From the NCBI RefSeq assembly GCF_003265345.1, contig NZ_QFWW01000023.1, positions 186,001 through 250,000 of the forward strand: a stretch of 64,000 nt of DNA. Direction: 5' to 3'. The notes beneath the pieces were generated by a model. It made no database searches. It was not told where the DNA came from and saw nothing but the letters and a program-made list of their open reading frames with translations. The first letter of the stretch is position 1; each line of letters opens with the position of its first letter. This document shows, one piece after another, positions 17,525 to 26,751 of this stretch. Made by a program: the position numbers and the translations under genes. The DNA is from Lentzea terrae. Its GTDB lineage: Bacteria; Actinomycetota; Actinomycetes; Mycobacteriales; Pseudonocardiaceae.

Positions 17525-19453
17525 ATGACTGACTCGACTGATTCGCCTGACGCCGCGTCTTCTGACGAGGGCGCTGCTGCTCGGCGGAGGTACCGGAACT
17601 TCCGGAAGGTCGGGTACCGGCCGGTCGCCGGGGACTCCTCCGAGGCCTCGGAGGAGATCGAGGAGCCCGGCGAGACGGCGGAAGAGCCCGAGCAGGCGAC
17701 GGAGCCCGAGAGGGCCGCGGAGCCTGCGAAGGCCGCGGAGCCCGAGAAGCCTGCGGAAGGCACCAGGAAGGACGAGAAGGGCGTGGAAGGCACCGAGCAG
17801 GGTGCCCAGGCAGGCTCGCGCAGGGGTACCCCCGAGCCGGGAACCCCTACAACTCAACCTAGCGACGAGGTCCGACAAGATCAGGTGCCGAGCCAAGGCC
17901 CTGGTCAGACGCCTCAGCCCGCTCAGGTCGCCACCGCCACCCTGCCCCCGCCGTCCCCCTGGCAGGCCGCGCCCCGCTACCCCACCGCCGGCCCGGTGGT
18001 CATCCCAGGACCACCCGGCGTCCCGCTCGTGCCCTGGTGGCGGCCACCCACCGACCCGGCCCCCGCGAAGGTCATGGTCGTCGGCCTCGTCGCAGGCCTG
18101 GCCGGAGCGTTCCTGGCCCCGCCCAACAACGGCATCGGCTGGTTCCTGGCCGGTCTGTTCGGCGTCGGCGCCGTCCTCTACTACGCGGGCAAGCCGACAG
18201 TCGAGCGCGCGCTGTGGCTGGCCGGTGCGCTGGCGTTTCTCGCGATGGGCTTCCTCAGGGCGGCCGAGTGGATCTTCCCGCTGTGCGTGCTGGCCTCGTT
18301 CCTGTGCGGCTCGATCGCCATGGCCGGCGGCAAGACAGTGCGCGGCCTGATCTTCGGGGCGCTCGGGGTCGGGCTCGGCGGGTTGCGGTCGATTCCGTGG
18401 GTCGCCAAGGGGCTCGCCAAGCGCGGGCCGATCGGCATCCGGCCGGTCATCTCGGTCGGGGTGGCGCTGGCGTTGCTGCTGATCTTCGGGTCGCTGCTGG
18501 CCGGCGCGGACCAGGGGTTCAGCAAGTTCCTCGAGAGTCTGGTGCCGGATCTCGACATCGGCGTTTACGTGCGGATGGCGTTCTTCGGGGGCGTTGCGGC
18601 ACTTGGGGCGTTGGGTGCGTGCTACCTCGTGGCGGCGCCGGCGAGCATCAACGAGGACGCGGAGAGCAAGCCGGGGTCGTTGCGGATCAAGGACTACGCG
18701 CTGCCCGTGGGTGTGCTCGTGTTGCTGTTCGCCGGGTTCGTGGGCACGCAGCTCGCGGTTCTGTTCGGTGGCGAGAAGTACGTGATGGAGACGGCGGGCG
18801 TGACGTTCGCCGAGTACGCGCGGTCCGGGTTCTGGCAGCTGCTTTGGGTCGCGATCCTGACGCTCGGCGTCATCGCCGGTGTGGGGCACTTCGCGGCGAA
18901 GAAGTCCAAGCAGGATCAGTTGTGGCTGCGGATCCTGCTCGGGTCGCTCGCGGTGCTGACGCTGGTGATCGTGGCGAGTGCGCTGAGCCGCATGTGGTTC
19001 TACCAGCAGGCGTACGGGTGGACGGTGCTGCGGCTGCTCGTCGCTTCGTGCGAGATCTGGCTCGCCGTGGTCTACCTGATGGTGATCGCGGGCGGGATCA
19101 CGTTGCGCGCCAACTGGTTGCCCAAGGCCATCATCGGCACCGGGACGGCGTTCCTGCTCGCGGTGTTCGTGCTGAACCCCGAACGAGTGGTTGCCGACTA
19201 CAACGTGTCGCGGTTCGAGGCCACGCAGAAGATCGACACGGGCTACCTGGCCACGCTGTCGGAGGATGCGGTGCCGGCGCTCGTCAGGTTGCCTGAGCCG
19301 CAACGGTTCTGCGCCTTGAAGTGGGTGCGCGGCCGCAACGTCGAGCAGGACTGGCGCGACTTCAACCTGGCACGCTACAACGCGAAGAAGTCACTCGAAG
19401 GTGTTGCGGTGACCGAGGCCACCTGTGAAACGCCTTACTGGGGTGAGAGGTAG
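17525..19453 (+). CDS. DUF4173-type polytopic membrane protein with acidic Glu/Pro-rich N-terminus
   Basis: The 642-aa protein has a disordered cytoplasmic N-terminal tail of about 165 residues rich in Glu, Ala and Pro, with imperfect repeats (EPEQATEPERAAEPAKAAEPE), then about 12 membrane segments. The C-terminal part, from LRIKDYALPVGVLVLLFAGFVGTQLAVLFGG to ADYNVSRFEATQKIDTGYLATLSEDAVPALVRL, is the DUF4153/DUF4173 signature. No biochemical role is established for that family. It lies 72 bp after the kinase gene on the same strand, and 45 bp before the peptide synthetase, so it may share transcription with either. An ATG with GGGAGAGAGA upstream is used. Confidence 0.85.
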   Translation: MTDSTDSPDAASSDEGAAARRRYRNFRKVGYRPVAGDSSEASEEIEEPGETAEEPEQATEPERAAEPAKAAEPEKPAEGTRKDEKGVEGTEQGAQAGSRRGTPEPGTPTTQPSDEVRQDQVPSQGPGQTPQPAQVATATLPPPSPWQAAPRYPTAGPVVIPGPPGVPLVPWWRPPTDPAPAKVMVVGLVAGLAGAFLAPPNNGIGWFLAGLFGVGAVLYYAGKPTVERALWLAGALAFLAMGFLRAAEWIFPLCVLASFLCGSIAMAGGKTVRGLIFGALGVGLGGLRSIPWVAKGLAKRGPIGIRPVISVGVALALLLIFGSLLAGADQGFSKFLESLVPDLDIGVYVRMAFFGGVAALGALGACYLVAAPASINEDAESKPGSLRIKDYALPVGVLVLLFAGFVGTQLAVLFGGEKYVMETAGVTFAEYARSGFWQLLWVAILTLGVIAGVGHFAAKKSKQDQLWLRILLGSLAVLTLVIVASALSRMWFYQQAYGWTVLRLLVASCEIWLAVVYLMVIAGGITLRANWLPKAIIGTGTAFLLAVFVLNPERVVADYNVSRFEATQKIDTGYLATLSEDAVPALVRLPEPQRFCALKWVRGRNVEQDWRDFNLARYNAKKSLEGVAVTEATCETPYWGER

Positions 19454-19498
19454 CGCGTTAACCCACGGTAAAGTGGCTGGTCCACAAGTTGTCGAGGG

Positions 19499-22400
19499 GT
19501 GAGAAGTGACGCTGTCGTGACCATTGCGGCTGGACCCGTTGTTCTTCGATCGATGTTCACGGCAGGGGATGCGCCCACACCGCGCACACTCCTGGACATC
19601 TTGCGCGCGAGTGCCGAACAGCACCCGAACGCGCTGGCCGTCGACGACGGCACCACCGCGCTCACGTACCGCGCGCTGATCACGGAAGTACTGGAACTCT
19701 CCGAGAAACTCGCCGCCGAGGGTGTCGGGGTCGGTGACCGCGTCGGCATTCGCGTGCCGTCCGGGACGGTCGACCTCTACGTCTCGATCCTCGCCACCCT
19801 CGCGGCGGGCGCCGCGTACGTGCCGGTCGACTTCGAGGACCCCGACGAGCGAGCAGAGCTCGTTTTCGGTGAGGCGCAAGTGAGTGCCGTGCTCGGCGAA
19901 GGACGATCCCTGGTGCTGCACGGCACTCCGCTCGGCGTTCCGGGTGAACCCGGGCTCGACAACGACGCGTGGATCATCTTCACGTCCGGTTCCACCGGCA
20001 AGCCCAAGGGCGTTGCCGTGACGCACCGCAACGCCGCGGCGTTCGTCGACGCGGAGGCGCGGCTCTTCCTGCAGGACGAGCCGATCGGCCCGGAAGACCG
20101 GGTGCTGGCGGGACTTTCCGTCGCGTTCGACGCCTCGTGCGAGGAGATGTGGCTCGCGTGGCGGTACGGCGCCTGCCTGGTGCCCGCGCCGCGTTCGTTG
20201 GTGCGCACCGGAATGGACCTCGGCCCGTGGCTGGTCGAGCAGGAGATCACCGTCGTCTCCACGGTGCCGACGCTGGCCGCGCTGTGGCCGGTCGAGGCGC
20301 TGGACGACATCCGGTTGCTGATCTTCGGCGGCGAGGCCTGCCCGCCGGAGCTGGCCGAGCGGCTCGCCGTGGACGGCCGCGAGGTCTGGAACACCTACGG
20401 CCCAACGGAAGCGACCGTGGTCGCCACCGCTGCGCAGTTGACCGGCGAAGGTCCCGTGCGCATCGGGCTGCCGCTGGACGGCTGGGAGCTCGCCGTCGTG
20501 GACGCGGCTGGCGAGGTCGTGCCGATGGGCGAGTCCGGCGAGCTGGTGATCGGTGGCGTCGGCCTGGCCCGCTACCTGGACCTCGCGAAGGACGCCGAGA
20601 AGTACGCGCCGCTGCCGTCGATGGGCTGGGACCGCGCGTACCGCAGCGGCGACATGGTCCGCGCCGAGCCGGAGGGCCTGGTGTTCCTGGGTCGCGCGGA
20701 CGAGCAGATCAAGCTCGGCGGCCGGCGCATCGAACTGGGCGAGGTCGACGCCGCCCTGCTGGCGCTGGACGGCGTGGCCGGTGCGGCTGCTGCCGTGCGC
20801 ACCACGCGGGGCGGCAACCAGATCCTCGTCGGCTACGTGGTGATCGACGGCGAGTTCGACCAGTCCGCTGCCGTCGAACGGTTGCGGGGCGAGCTTCCTG
20901 CCGCGCTGGTGCCGTTGATCGCGGTCGTCGACACGTTGCCCACGCGCACGTCCGGCAAGGTCGACCGCGCCGCGCTGCCGTGGCCGCTGGCGTCGATGGA
21001 CACCGCCGGAGTGGTGTTCTCCGGTCTCGAAGGCTGGCTGGCCGAGCAGTGGGCGGCCGTGCTGGGTTCCGGTCCGGCTTCCGAGGACGCGGACTTCTTC
21101 GCGTCCGGCGGTAGCTCGTTGTCGGCGGCGCAGCTCGTCTCGCTGGTGCGCACGCGCTACCCGAGCACCTCGGTCTCGGACATCTACCAGAACACGACTC
21201 TGCACAAGCTGGCGCGCCGCCTGGAGTCGTACGGCAAGACGGCCGAGGTGCGCGAGGTCGCGCCGACGCCGCGCTGGACGGGCGTTCTCCAGACGCTGCT
21301 GATGATCCCGCTGGTGACCGTCTCCGGCGCGCGCTGGGTCGTTGCGCTGACGGCACTTTCGAACGTGCTGGGCTGGACTTCCGTGTCCTGGTGGTGGGTC
21401 GTCGCCGGCTGGGCGGTGTTCATCTCCCCCGCCGGTCGGCTCGCCGTCTCGGCCGGTGGCGCACGCTTCCTGCTGCGCGGCGTGAAGCCCGGCGAGTACC
21501 CGCGCGGCGGGTCTGTCCACATGCGACTGTGGACCGCCGAGATGCTGGCGCAGATGTCACGCGCCACCGAGCTTTCCGGCTCGTGGGTGACGCACTACGC
21601 GCGGGCGTTGGGCGCGAAGATCGGCCCCGGCGTCGACCTGCACTCGCTGCCGCCGGTCACCGGCATGCTGAAGGTGGGCCGCGGTGCTGCCGTCGAGCCC
21701 GAGGTGGACCTGTCCGGCTGGTGGCTGGACGGCGACCGCCTGATCCTGGGCCGCATCCGGATCGGCGCCGGCGCGACCGTGGGTGCGCGTTCGACGTTGT
21801 TCCCCGGCGCCCGCGTCGGCAAGCGCGCCGAGGTGGCGCCCGGTTCGGGTGTCGTCGGTTCCGTGCCGACGGGCCAGCGCTGGGCCGGCGTGCCCGCGAT
21901 CCGCGAGGGCAAGGCGGCGCGCTCGTTCCCGTCGCGTCGCCCGTCGCGGTCGTACTTCTGGAACCTCATGTACGGCGTGTCCTCCGGCCTGCTGGGCGCG
22001 CTGCCGTTGCTGGCGGCCGCTCCTGCCGTGCTCTACGTGCTGCGCCGGCCGGTGACGCTGACGTCGGCGCTGTGGGACGTCCCGGTCGCCTCCGCGATCT
22101 GGTTCGGCTCGTACGCGTTGCTGGTGCTGGTCTCCGTGCGGCTGCTGGGCATCGGCATGCGCGAGGGCCACTACCCCGTGCACAGCCGCGTCGCGTGGCA
22201 GGCGTGGACGACCGAGCGCCTGATGAACAACGCGCGTTCGGCCCTGTTCCCGCTGTACGCCTCGCTGTTCACGCCGGTGTGGCTGCGGCTGCTGGGCATG
22301 AAGGTCGGCCGCCACGTCGAGGCGTCCACCGTGGTCGCGCTGCCGAAGATGACCCGCGTGGGCGACGGCGCGTTCCTGGCCGACGACACGATGGTCGCGA

Positions 22401-23290
22401 CCTACGAGCTCGGCGGCGGCTGGCTGCGCATCGCCACGGCTCGCGTCGGCAAGCGCGCGTTCCTGGGCAACTCGGGCATGACCGCACCCGGTCGCAACGT
22501 CCCCAAGGGCGGGCTCGTCGGCGTGCTGTCGGCGGCTCCGAAGCGTGCCAAGGCCGGTTCGTCGTACCTGGGCATGCCGCCGATGAAGCTGCCGCGCGCG
22601 GCCGAGGTCTCGGACCAGTCGCGCACGTTCGACCCGCCCAAGCACCTCATGTGGGCACGCGCGCTGGTCGAGCTCTGCCGGTTCATCCCGGTGATGCTGA
22701 ACGTCGCGCTGGTGGTGCTGGTGCTGTTCGCCCTGCGGGAGTTCGGCCTGTGGTGGTCCGGCGTCGTGCTGTTGGGCGCTGGAGTCGCCGCGTGCCTGGT
22801 GGCCGTGCTCGCCAAGTGGGCGCTGGTCGGCCGCTTCCGCGTCCGCGAATACCCGCTGTGGTCGGCGTTCGTGTGGCGCAACGAGCTGGCGGACACGTTC
22901 GTCGAGGTGCTCGCCGTGCCGTGGCTGGTCGGCTTCTCCGGCGGCACTCCGATCATGAACTGGTGGCTGCGCTCCCTGGGCGCGTCCGTCGGCCGTGGCG
23001 TGTGGTGCGAGTCGTACTGGCTGCCCGAGGCGGATCTTGTCCGGTTGGGTGCCGGTGCGTCCGTGAACCGCGGCTGCGTCGTCCAAACGCACCTGTTCCA
23101 CGACCGGATCCTGCGCATGGACCGCGTCGTTCTGGGCGCCGGCGCGACCTTGGGCCCGCACGGCATCGTCCTGCCGGGAGCGTCCGTGGGCGCGAACACG
23201 ACCATCGGACCCGCCTCGCTGGTCATGCGCGGAGAGGATGTACCGTCGGGAACCCGTTGGCTGGGCAACCCGATCTCCGCGTGGACATGA
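19499..23290 (+). CDS. Pls/PosA-family non-ribosomal peptide synthetase (A-T-membrane-tandem domains)
   Basis: This 1263-aa single-module synthetase contains an adenylation domain (about 25-495; FTSGSTGKPKG, YGPTEAT, YRSGD, final Lys487). A carrier domain follows (about 505-580) with Ser540 in GGSSLSAA for the phosphopantetheine arm. Then about six membrane helices alternate with three soluble domains rich in left-handed-helix hexapeptides (e.g. IRIGAGATVGARSTLFPGARVG). There is no condensation or thioesterase domain. This is the layout of the membrane synthetases that make epsilon-poly-L-lysine and related homopolymers. Pocket residues read D211 A212 E215 S254 I275 G277 T299 V307 V308 K487, close to lysine codes. 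GTG 19499 is the longest start; GTG 19517 has better SD spacing. It is translationally coupled to the M1 peptidase. Confidence 0.9.
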   Translation: MRSDAVVTIAAGPVVLRSMFTAGDAPTPRTLLDILRASAEQHPNALAVDDGTTALTYRALITEVLELSEKLAAEGVGVGDRVGIRVPSGTVDLYVSILATLAAGAAYVPVDFEDPDERAELVFGEAQVSAVLGEGRSLVLHGTPLGVPGEPGLDNDAWIIFTSGSTGKPKGVAVTHRNAAAFVDAEARLFLQDEPIGPEDRVLAGLSVAFDASCEEMWLAWRYGACLVPAPRSLVRTGMDLGPWLVEQEITVVSTVPTLAALWPVEALDDIRLLIFGGEACPPELAERLAVDGREVWNTYGPTEATVVATAAQLTGEGPVRIGLPLDGWELAVVDAAGEVVPMGESGELVIGGVGLARYLDLAKDAEKYAPLPSMGWDRAYRSGDMVRAEPEGLVFLGRADEQIKLGGRRIELGEVDAALLALDGVAGAAAAVRTTRGGNQILVGYVVIDGEFDQSAAVERLRGELPAALVPLIAVVDTLPTRTSGKVDRAALPWPLASMDTAGVVFSGLEGWLAEQWAAVLGSGPASEDADFFASGGSSLSAAQLVSLVRTRYPSTSVSDIYQNTTLHKLARRLESYGKTAEVREVAPTPRWTGVLQTLLMIPLVTVSGARWVVALTALSNVLGWTSVSWWWVVAGWAVFISPAGRLAVSAGGARFLLRGVKPGEYPRGGSVHMRLWTAEMLAQMSRATELSGSWVTHYARALGAKIGPGVDLHSLPPVTGMLKVGRGAAVEPEVDLSGWWLDGDRLILGRIRIGAGATVGARSTLFPGARVGKRAEVAPGSGVVGSVPTGQRWAGVPAIREGKAARSFPSRRPSRSYFWNLMYGVSSGLLGALPLLAAAPAVLYVLRRPVTLTSALWDVPVASAIWFGSYALLVLVSVRLLGIGMREGHYPVHSRVAWQAWTTERLMNNARSALFPLYASLFTPVWLRLLGMKVGRHVEASTVVALPKMTRVGDGAFLADDTMVATYELGGGWLRIATARVGKRAFLGNSGMTAPGRNVPKGGLVGVLSAAPKRAKAGSSYLGMPPMKLPRAAEVSDQSRTFDPPKHLMWARALVELCRFIPVMLNVALVVLVLFALREFGLWWSGVVLLGAGVAACLVAVLAKWALVGRFRVREYPLWSAFVWRNELADTFVEVLAVPWLVGFSGGTPIMNWWLRSLGASVGRGVWCESYWLPEADLVRLGAGASVNRGCVVQTHLFHDRILRMDRVVLGAGATLGPHGIVLPGASVGANTTIGPASLVMRGEDVPSGTRWLGNPISAWT

Positions 23291-24483
23291 GCTTCTCGGT
23301 ACACCACTACGCACTAGAGCTTGACTACAAGCCGCACTCCGCACGCCTCTCGGGGCGTGCGGTGCTGCAGGCTTCCTGCACGTCGCTCTCGTCGTTCTCC
23401 CTGTCCTTCGGCCCGCTGCGGATCTCGAAGGTCCTGGTGAACGGCAAGCCCGCGCGTTATGCGCACGCGGGCGGTGTTTTGAACGTGCGTACGGCCGTGC
23501 GCGGCTCGTTCTCGGTCGAGGTCCGCTACTCGGGCACGCCCGTGCCGGTGCACACGCCGGAGTGGGGCGACCTCGGCTGGGACCAGCTCACGGACGGCTC
23601 GATCGTCGCCTCGCAGCCGATCGGCGCACCGTCCTGGTTCCCGTGCCTCGACATGCCGTCCTCGAAGGCGTCGTACCACCTGGACGTGACGGCGCCGTCG
23701 CCGTACACGGTGGTGTGCAACGGAGTGCTCGTCGACGGCAAGGTGTCCGGCAGCACCACGCGCTGGACCTACTCGATGGCCGCGCCCATGGCCAGCTACC
23801 TAGCGACCGTCCAGATCGGCCAGTACGTGGAGGCGCTGCCGGACGTGTGGGCGCCCGCACGGCTGCGTCGTCTGGTCGCGCACGACTTCGGCCGGCAGAA
23901 CCAGATGATCTCGTTGTTCTCGTCGCTGTTCGGGCCGTATCCGTTCGCCAGGTACTCGGTCGTGGTGACCGACGACGAGCTGGACGTTCCGGTTGAGGCG
24001 CAAGGACTGTCGACGTTCGGCGCCAACCACGTCGACGGGCGCCGCGGTTCCGAACGGTTGGTGGCGCACGAGTTGGCGCACCAGTGGTTCGGCAACTCGG
24101 TCGGAATCGCCGACTGGGAGCACATCTGGCTCAACGAGGGCTTTGCCTGCTACTCGGAGTGGCTGTGGTCCGAGGCTTCCGGTGGCCGGTCCGCTGATGC
24201 TTGCGCGGCTGGGGCGCGGGATCTGTTGTCGCGGTTGCCGCAGGACCTGGTGATCGGGCGGCCTGATCGGGCCGACTGGTTCGACGACCGGGTGTACAAG
24301 CGCGGGGCGTTGACGTTGCACGCCTTGCGTCGGGCGATGGGTGACGACTCGTTCTTCGCGTTGCTGCGCGAGTGGTGTGCGCGGAACCGGCACGGTGTGG
24401 TGACCACCGAGGACTTCCTGTCGCTGGCTGGACACCGGGATCTGCTCACGCGGTGGCTGTTCGAGCCAGCGCTGCCGATCTGA
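23287..24483 (+). CDS. M1-family zinc metallopeptidase
   Basis: The 398-aa protein is a short M1 (gluzincin) peptidase. The zinc motif is H261-E262-x-x-H265 with the third ligand E284 (HELAHQWFGN...WLNEGFA). The usual exopeptidase GAMEN motif is replaced by VEAQG. It has the N-terminal beta domain and catalytic domain but lacks the long C-terminal helical domain of full aminopeptidase N. There is no signal peptide. The ATG overlaps the synthetase TGA (ATGA), a strong sign of joint function. Producers of epsilon-poly-L-lysine are known to carry metallopeptidases that degrade the polymer, so a role in trimming or self-protection is likely (inference). Confidence 0.88.
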   Translation: MSFSVHHYALELDYKPHSARLSGRAVLQASCTSLSSFSLSFGPLRISKVLVNGKPARYAHAGGVLNVRTAVRGSFSVEVRYSGTPVPVHTPEWGDLGWDQLTDGSIVASQPIGAPSWFPCLDMPSSKASYHLDVTAPSPYTVVCNGVLVDGKVSGSTTRWTYSMAAPMASYLATVQIGQYVEALPDVWAPARLRRLVAHDFGRQNQMISLFSSLFGPYPFARYSVVVTDDELDVPVEAQGLSTFGANHVDGRRGSERLVAHELAHQWFGNSVGIADWEHIWLNEGFACYSEWLWSEASGGRSADACAAGARDLLSRLPQDLVIGRPDRADWFDDRVYKRGALTLHALRRAMGDDSFFALLREWCARNRHGVVTTEDFLSLAGHRDLLTRWLFEPALPI

Positions 24484-24866
24484 CTACGCGTCGTACGGGT
24501 AGAGCTCGATTTCCGGTACCCGGAACGAGATGAAGCGCCCCTCGGGCAGCTCCGCCGTCCGGCTCGGAATCTCGACCAAGAAGATGTGCGGCCCATCCTG
24601 GCCACCACGACCGAGTTCTCGCAGACCTGCTCGACCTGGCACCGGAACCACACCACGGCTCCCGGTTCGGCGGCTCCGGCGAGAGCGGGCTCCTCCGGGG
24701 TGGCCACTGTCCACTCCTCGACTGCGGGAAGGGTGAACTCGACCGCGAAGGACCCGGCCTCGGCAGGCTCGTGTCCCTTCCAGCGACCGGACGCGGAGCC
24801 GAAGTCACCCCGGAAGAAGACGATCCCTTCCGCGGGGTCCAGCACCTTCAGCACGTCCACTCTCAT
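24484..24866 (-). pseudogene. Hypothetical protein of about 127 aa, single frameshift
   Basis: The frame opens at ATG 24866 (MRVDVLKVLDPAEGIVFFRG) and codes well to ENSVVVA near 24600. There it leaves frame, and the neighbouring frame continues naturally with DGPHIFLVEIPSR...PEIELYPYDA to the stop at 24484. Restoring one base at the CC run (GTGGCC-AGGATGGG, + strand near 24600) joins them into a protein with an even beta-strand pattern. I do not recognise the family. One missing base at a short homopolymer could be a sequencing error. Its 3' end abuts the convergent M1 peptidase stop. Confidence 0.6.
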
Positions 24867-24955
24867 GTCACCAGCTTCTCATCTGCAGTGAGCCGTTTCA
24901 TGGTGTTCCCCTCCCCAGACACCGGGTACCCGGCCTCGATACGGGAGGAGGAAAC

Positions 24956-26038
24956 GTGCTGTTCGTCGTGCTCGGCTGTTCGATCGCATTCGCGTTGCTG
25001 GTGGTGGAGGTGATTCACCGGCTGGTGCGGCGCTTCACCCACAGCGGCCGGATGTACCGGTCCGGCCAGGTGTTCGGTGGACTGCTGGCCGCGCAGATAA
25101 GCCTCAGCGTGTACCCGATCGACGCTCCCATCACCCTGCACGCGCTGGGAATCGCGCTGATCTGCGCCGGAGCTTGGTTGTTGTCGGCGTTCATCAGCAC
25201 GATGGTGGACATCTCGTTGTCGCGGATCCGCACGGATGTCACGGACAACCGCCACGCGCGGCGCGTGCACACGCAGGTCGTCTTGATAAGGCGGCTGGCG
25301 CTGGTGGTCATCGGTGTGCTGGCGATCGGTGCGATTCTGATGACGTTCCCCGGCGCGCGGGCGATCGGGTCGACCGTGCTGGCGTCGGCGGCGGTCATCG
25401 GTGCGGTGGCGGCATTGGCGGCGCAGTCGTTGCTGGGCAACGTGATCTCCGGGATGCAGATCGCGTTCAGCGACGCCATCCGGCTGGACGACGTTGTGGT
25501 GGTTGAAGGTGAGTGGGGGCGGGTCGAGGACATCACGCTGACGTACGTGGTGCTGCACCTGTGGGACGACCGGCGGCTGGTGCTGCCGACCTCGTACTTC
25601 TTGAAGACTCCCTTCGAGAACTGGACCCGCACGCAGTCGGCGTTGCTGGGGACGGTGGAGCTGGATCTCGACTGGACGGTGCCGGTCGAGGCCATGCGGC
25701 AGGAGATGCGGTCCATGCTGGAGGGCAGCGACCTGTGGGACGGGCGGGTGTCCGTGCTGCAGGTGACGGCTGCAACGCAGGGGTTCGTGCGGCTCAGGGC
25801 GCTGGTCAGCGCTGCTGACGCCGGGAAGTTGTGGGACCTCAGGTGCCTGGTCCGCGAGCACCTGGTGGACTGGCTGCAGCGGCACCACAACGGAGCGTTG
25901 CCGCAGGTCAGGACGCGGGCGGTGACCGGGACCAAGCGGGTGCAGCAGGCCAGCGACCAGCACACCGACGCGCGGGTCTTCGGCGAGAGCGTGGACGGGG
26001 CGCAGCGGGAGCAAGCGTTTGCGGGCCCCAAGCCTTGA
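24956..26038 (+). CDS. MscS-family small-conductance mechanosensitive channel
   Basis: The 360-aa membrane protein has about five N-terminal helices. The pore-lining helix is rich in Gly/Ala (GSTVLASAAVIGAVAALAAQSLLGNVISGMQIAFSD), and the beta domain opens with IRLDDVVVVEGEWGRVEDITLTYVVLHLWDDRRLVLPTSYF, the classic MscS core. A cytoplasmic alpha/beta vestibule follows, and a basic tail of about 40 residues after residue 320 has no family match. These channels open under membrane tension and release solutes on osmotic downshift. The GTG start at 24956 is preceded by GGGAGGAGG. The gene stands alone. Confidence 0.92.
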   Translation: MLFVVLGCSIAFALLVVEVIHRLVRRFTHSGRMYRSGQVFGGLLAAQISLSVYPIDAPITLHALGIALICAGAWLLSAFISTMVDISLSRIRTDVTDNRHARRVHTQVVLIRRLALVVIGVLAIGAILMTFPGARAIGSTVLASAAVIGAVAALAAQSLLGNVISGMQIAFSDAIRLDDVVVVEGEWGRVEDITLTYVVLHLWDDRRLVLPTSYFLKTPFENWTRTQSALLGTVELDLDWTVPVEAMRQEMRSMLEGSDLWDGRVSVLQVTAATQGFVRLRALVSAADAGKLWDLRCLVREHLVDWLQRHHNGALPQVRTRAVTGTKRVQQASDQHTDARVFGESVDGAQREQAFAGPKP

Positions 26039-26066
26039 CCTTGACATTGATGTCAGGTCTTACGGT
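26035..26066 (+). promoter_or_regulatory. Possible MerR-type promoter/operator
   Basis: ACCTTGACAT (26038-26047) and ATGTCAGGT (26050-26058) form an almost perfect dyad lying between TTGACC (26035-26040) and TACGGT (26061-26066). The 20-bp spacing between these boxes is longer than standard and typical of promoters activated by MerR-family regulators. Transcription would start almost at the ATG (26074), consistent with the absence of a ribosome site. No MerR gene is in the window. Confidence 0.4.
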
Positions 26067-26073
26067 CCAGCCC

Positions 26074-26751
26074 ATGAACGTGATCCTGCACGGCGCACAG
26101 GCCGTGGCAACGGACTGGGACCAGGTCAAAGCCCTGCTGGGCCCCACCGATGTGCCGGAACGACGAGGACGCAACGGGGTGCCGCTGCCCGGCGACTACG
26201 GCCTCCGCACCGAGATCGACGACCTGCACGCGGTTCTGGACCGGCACGAGCGCCCCACGCTCATCGGGCACAGCTACGGCGGGCTGATCGCGCTGCACGC
26301 CGCGCAGGAGCGCGATGACCTCAGCGCACTCGTGCTCTACGAGCCGTCGCTCCGCATCAACAGCGCCACAGTGGAGAGCTTCCAGCACGCACTGAGGAAC
26401 GGTGACCGAGACCTCGCGTTGGAGATCATCGTGACGAAGCTGGCCGGCGATCCGTCGTTCCGGGACGATGATCCGGAGCGCTGGCTGAAAGCGCAGGACA
26501 TGCTCGACACGTCGTCGCGCGAGCTCACGGTGGTCGACGACTACCGCTACGAGCCACCGAAGCTGAACATCCCGGTCACGGTCATCGTCGGCGAGCACAC
26601 CGACCACATCTTCGGGCCGGGTGCGCGGGACCTGGTGAAGGACACCGGCGGCACGTTCGTCACGCTCAGGGGCGAAGGCCACGTGGCGCACCTGACGAAC
26701 CCGGAGCTCTTGGCCGCGACGATCCGCGAGGCATCCACCACACTGGGCTGA
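26074..26751 (+). CDS. Alpha/beta hydrolase
   Basis: The 225-aa protein begins MNVILHGAQAVATDWDQV. It has the nucleophile elbow IGHSYGG (Ser67), an acid region in VTVIVGEHTDHIF, and the catalytic His in GEGHVAHLTNPE. It is cytoplasmic. The substrate is unknown. I chose the ATG at 26074; there is no Shine-Dalgarno and a promoter-like dyad lies immediately upstream, so the message may be leaderless. The stop overlaps the start of the MFS transporter gene by one base (TGATG), so the two form an operon, perhaps uptake and hydrolysis of the same compound or detoxification and export (inference). Confidence 0.85.
   Translation: MNVILHGAQAVATDWDQVKALLGPTDVPERRGRNGVPLPGDYGLRTEIDDLHAVLDRHERPTLIGHSYGGLIALHAAQERDDLSALVLYEPSLRINSATVESFQHALRNGDRDLALEIIVTKLAGDPSFRDDDPERWLKAQDMLDTSSRELTVVDDYRYEPPKLNIPVTVIVGEHTDHIFGPGARDLVKDTGGTFVTLRGEGHVAHLTNPELLAATIREASTTLG

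Noticed and set aside
17504-19303. Long antisense frame over the DUF4173 gene
   Set aside because: Low-complexity Arg/Gln/His/Asp composition, no ribosome site and no domain; typical shadow frame.
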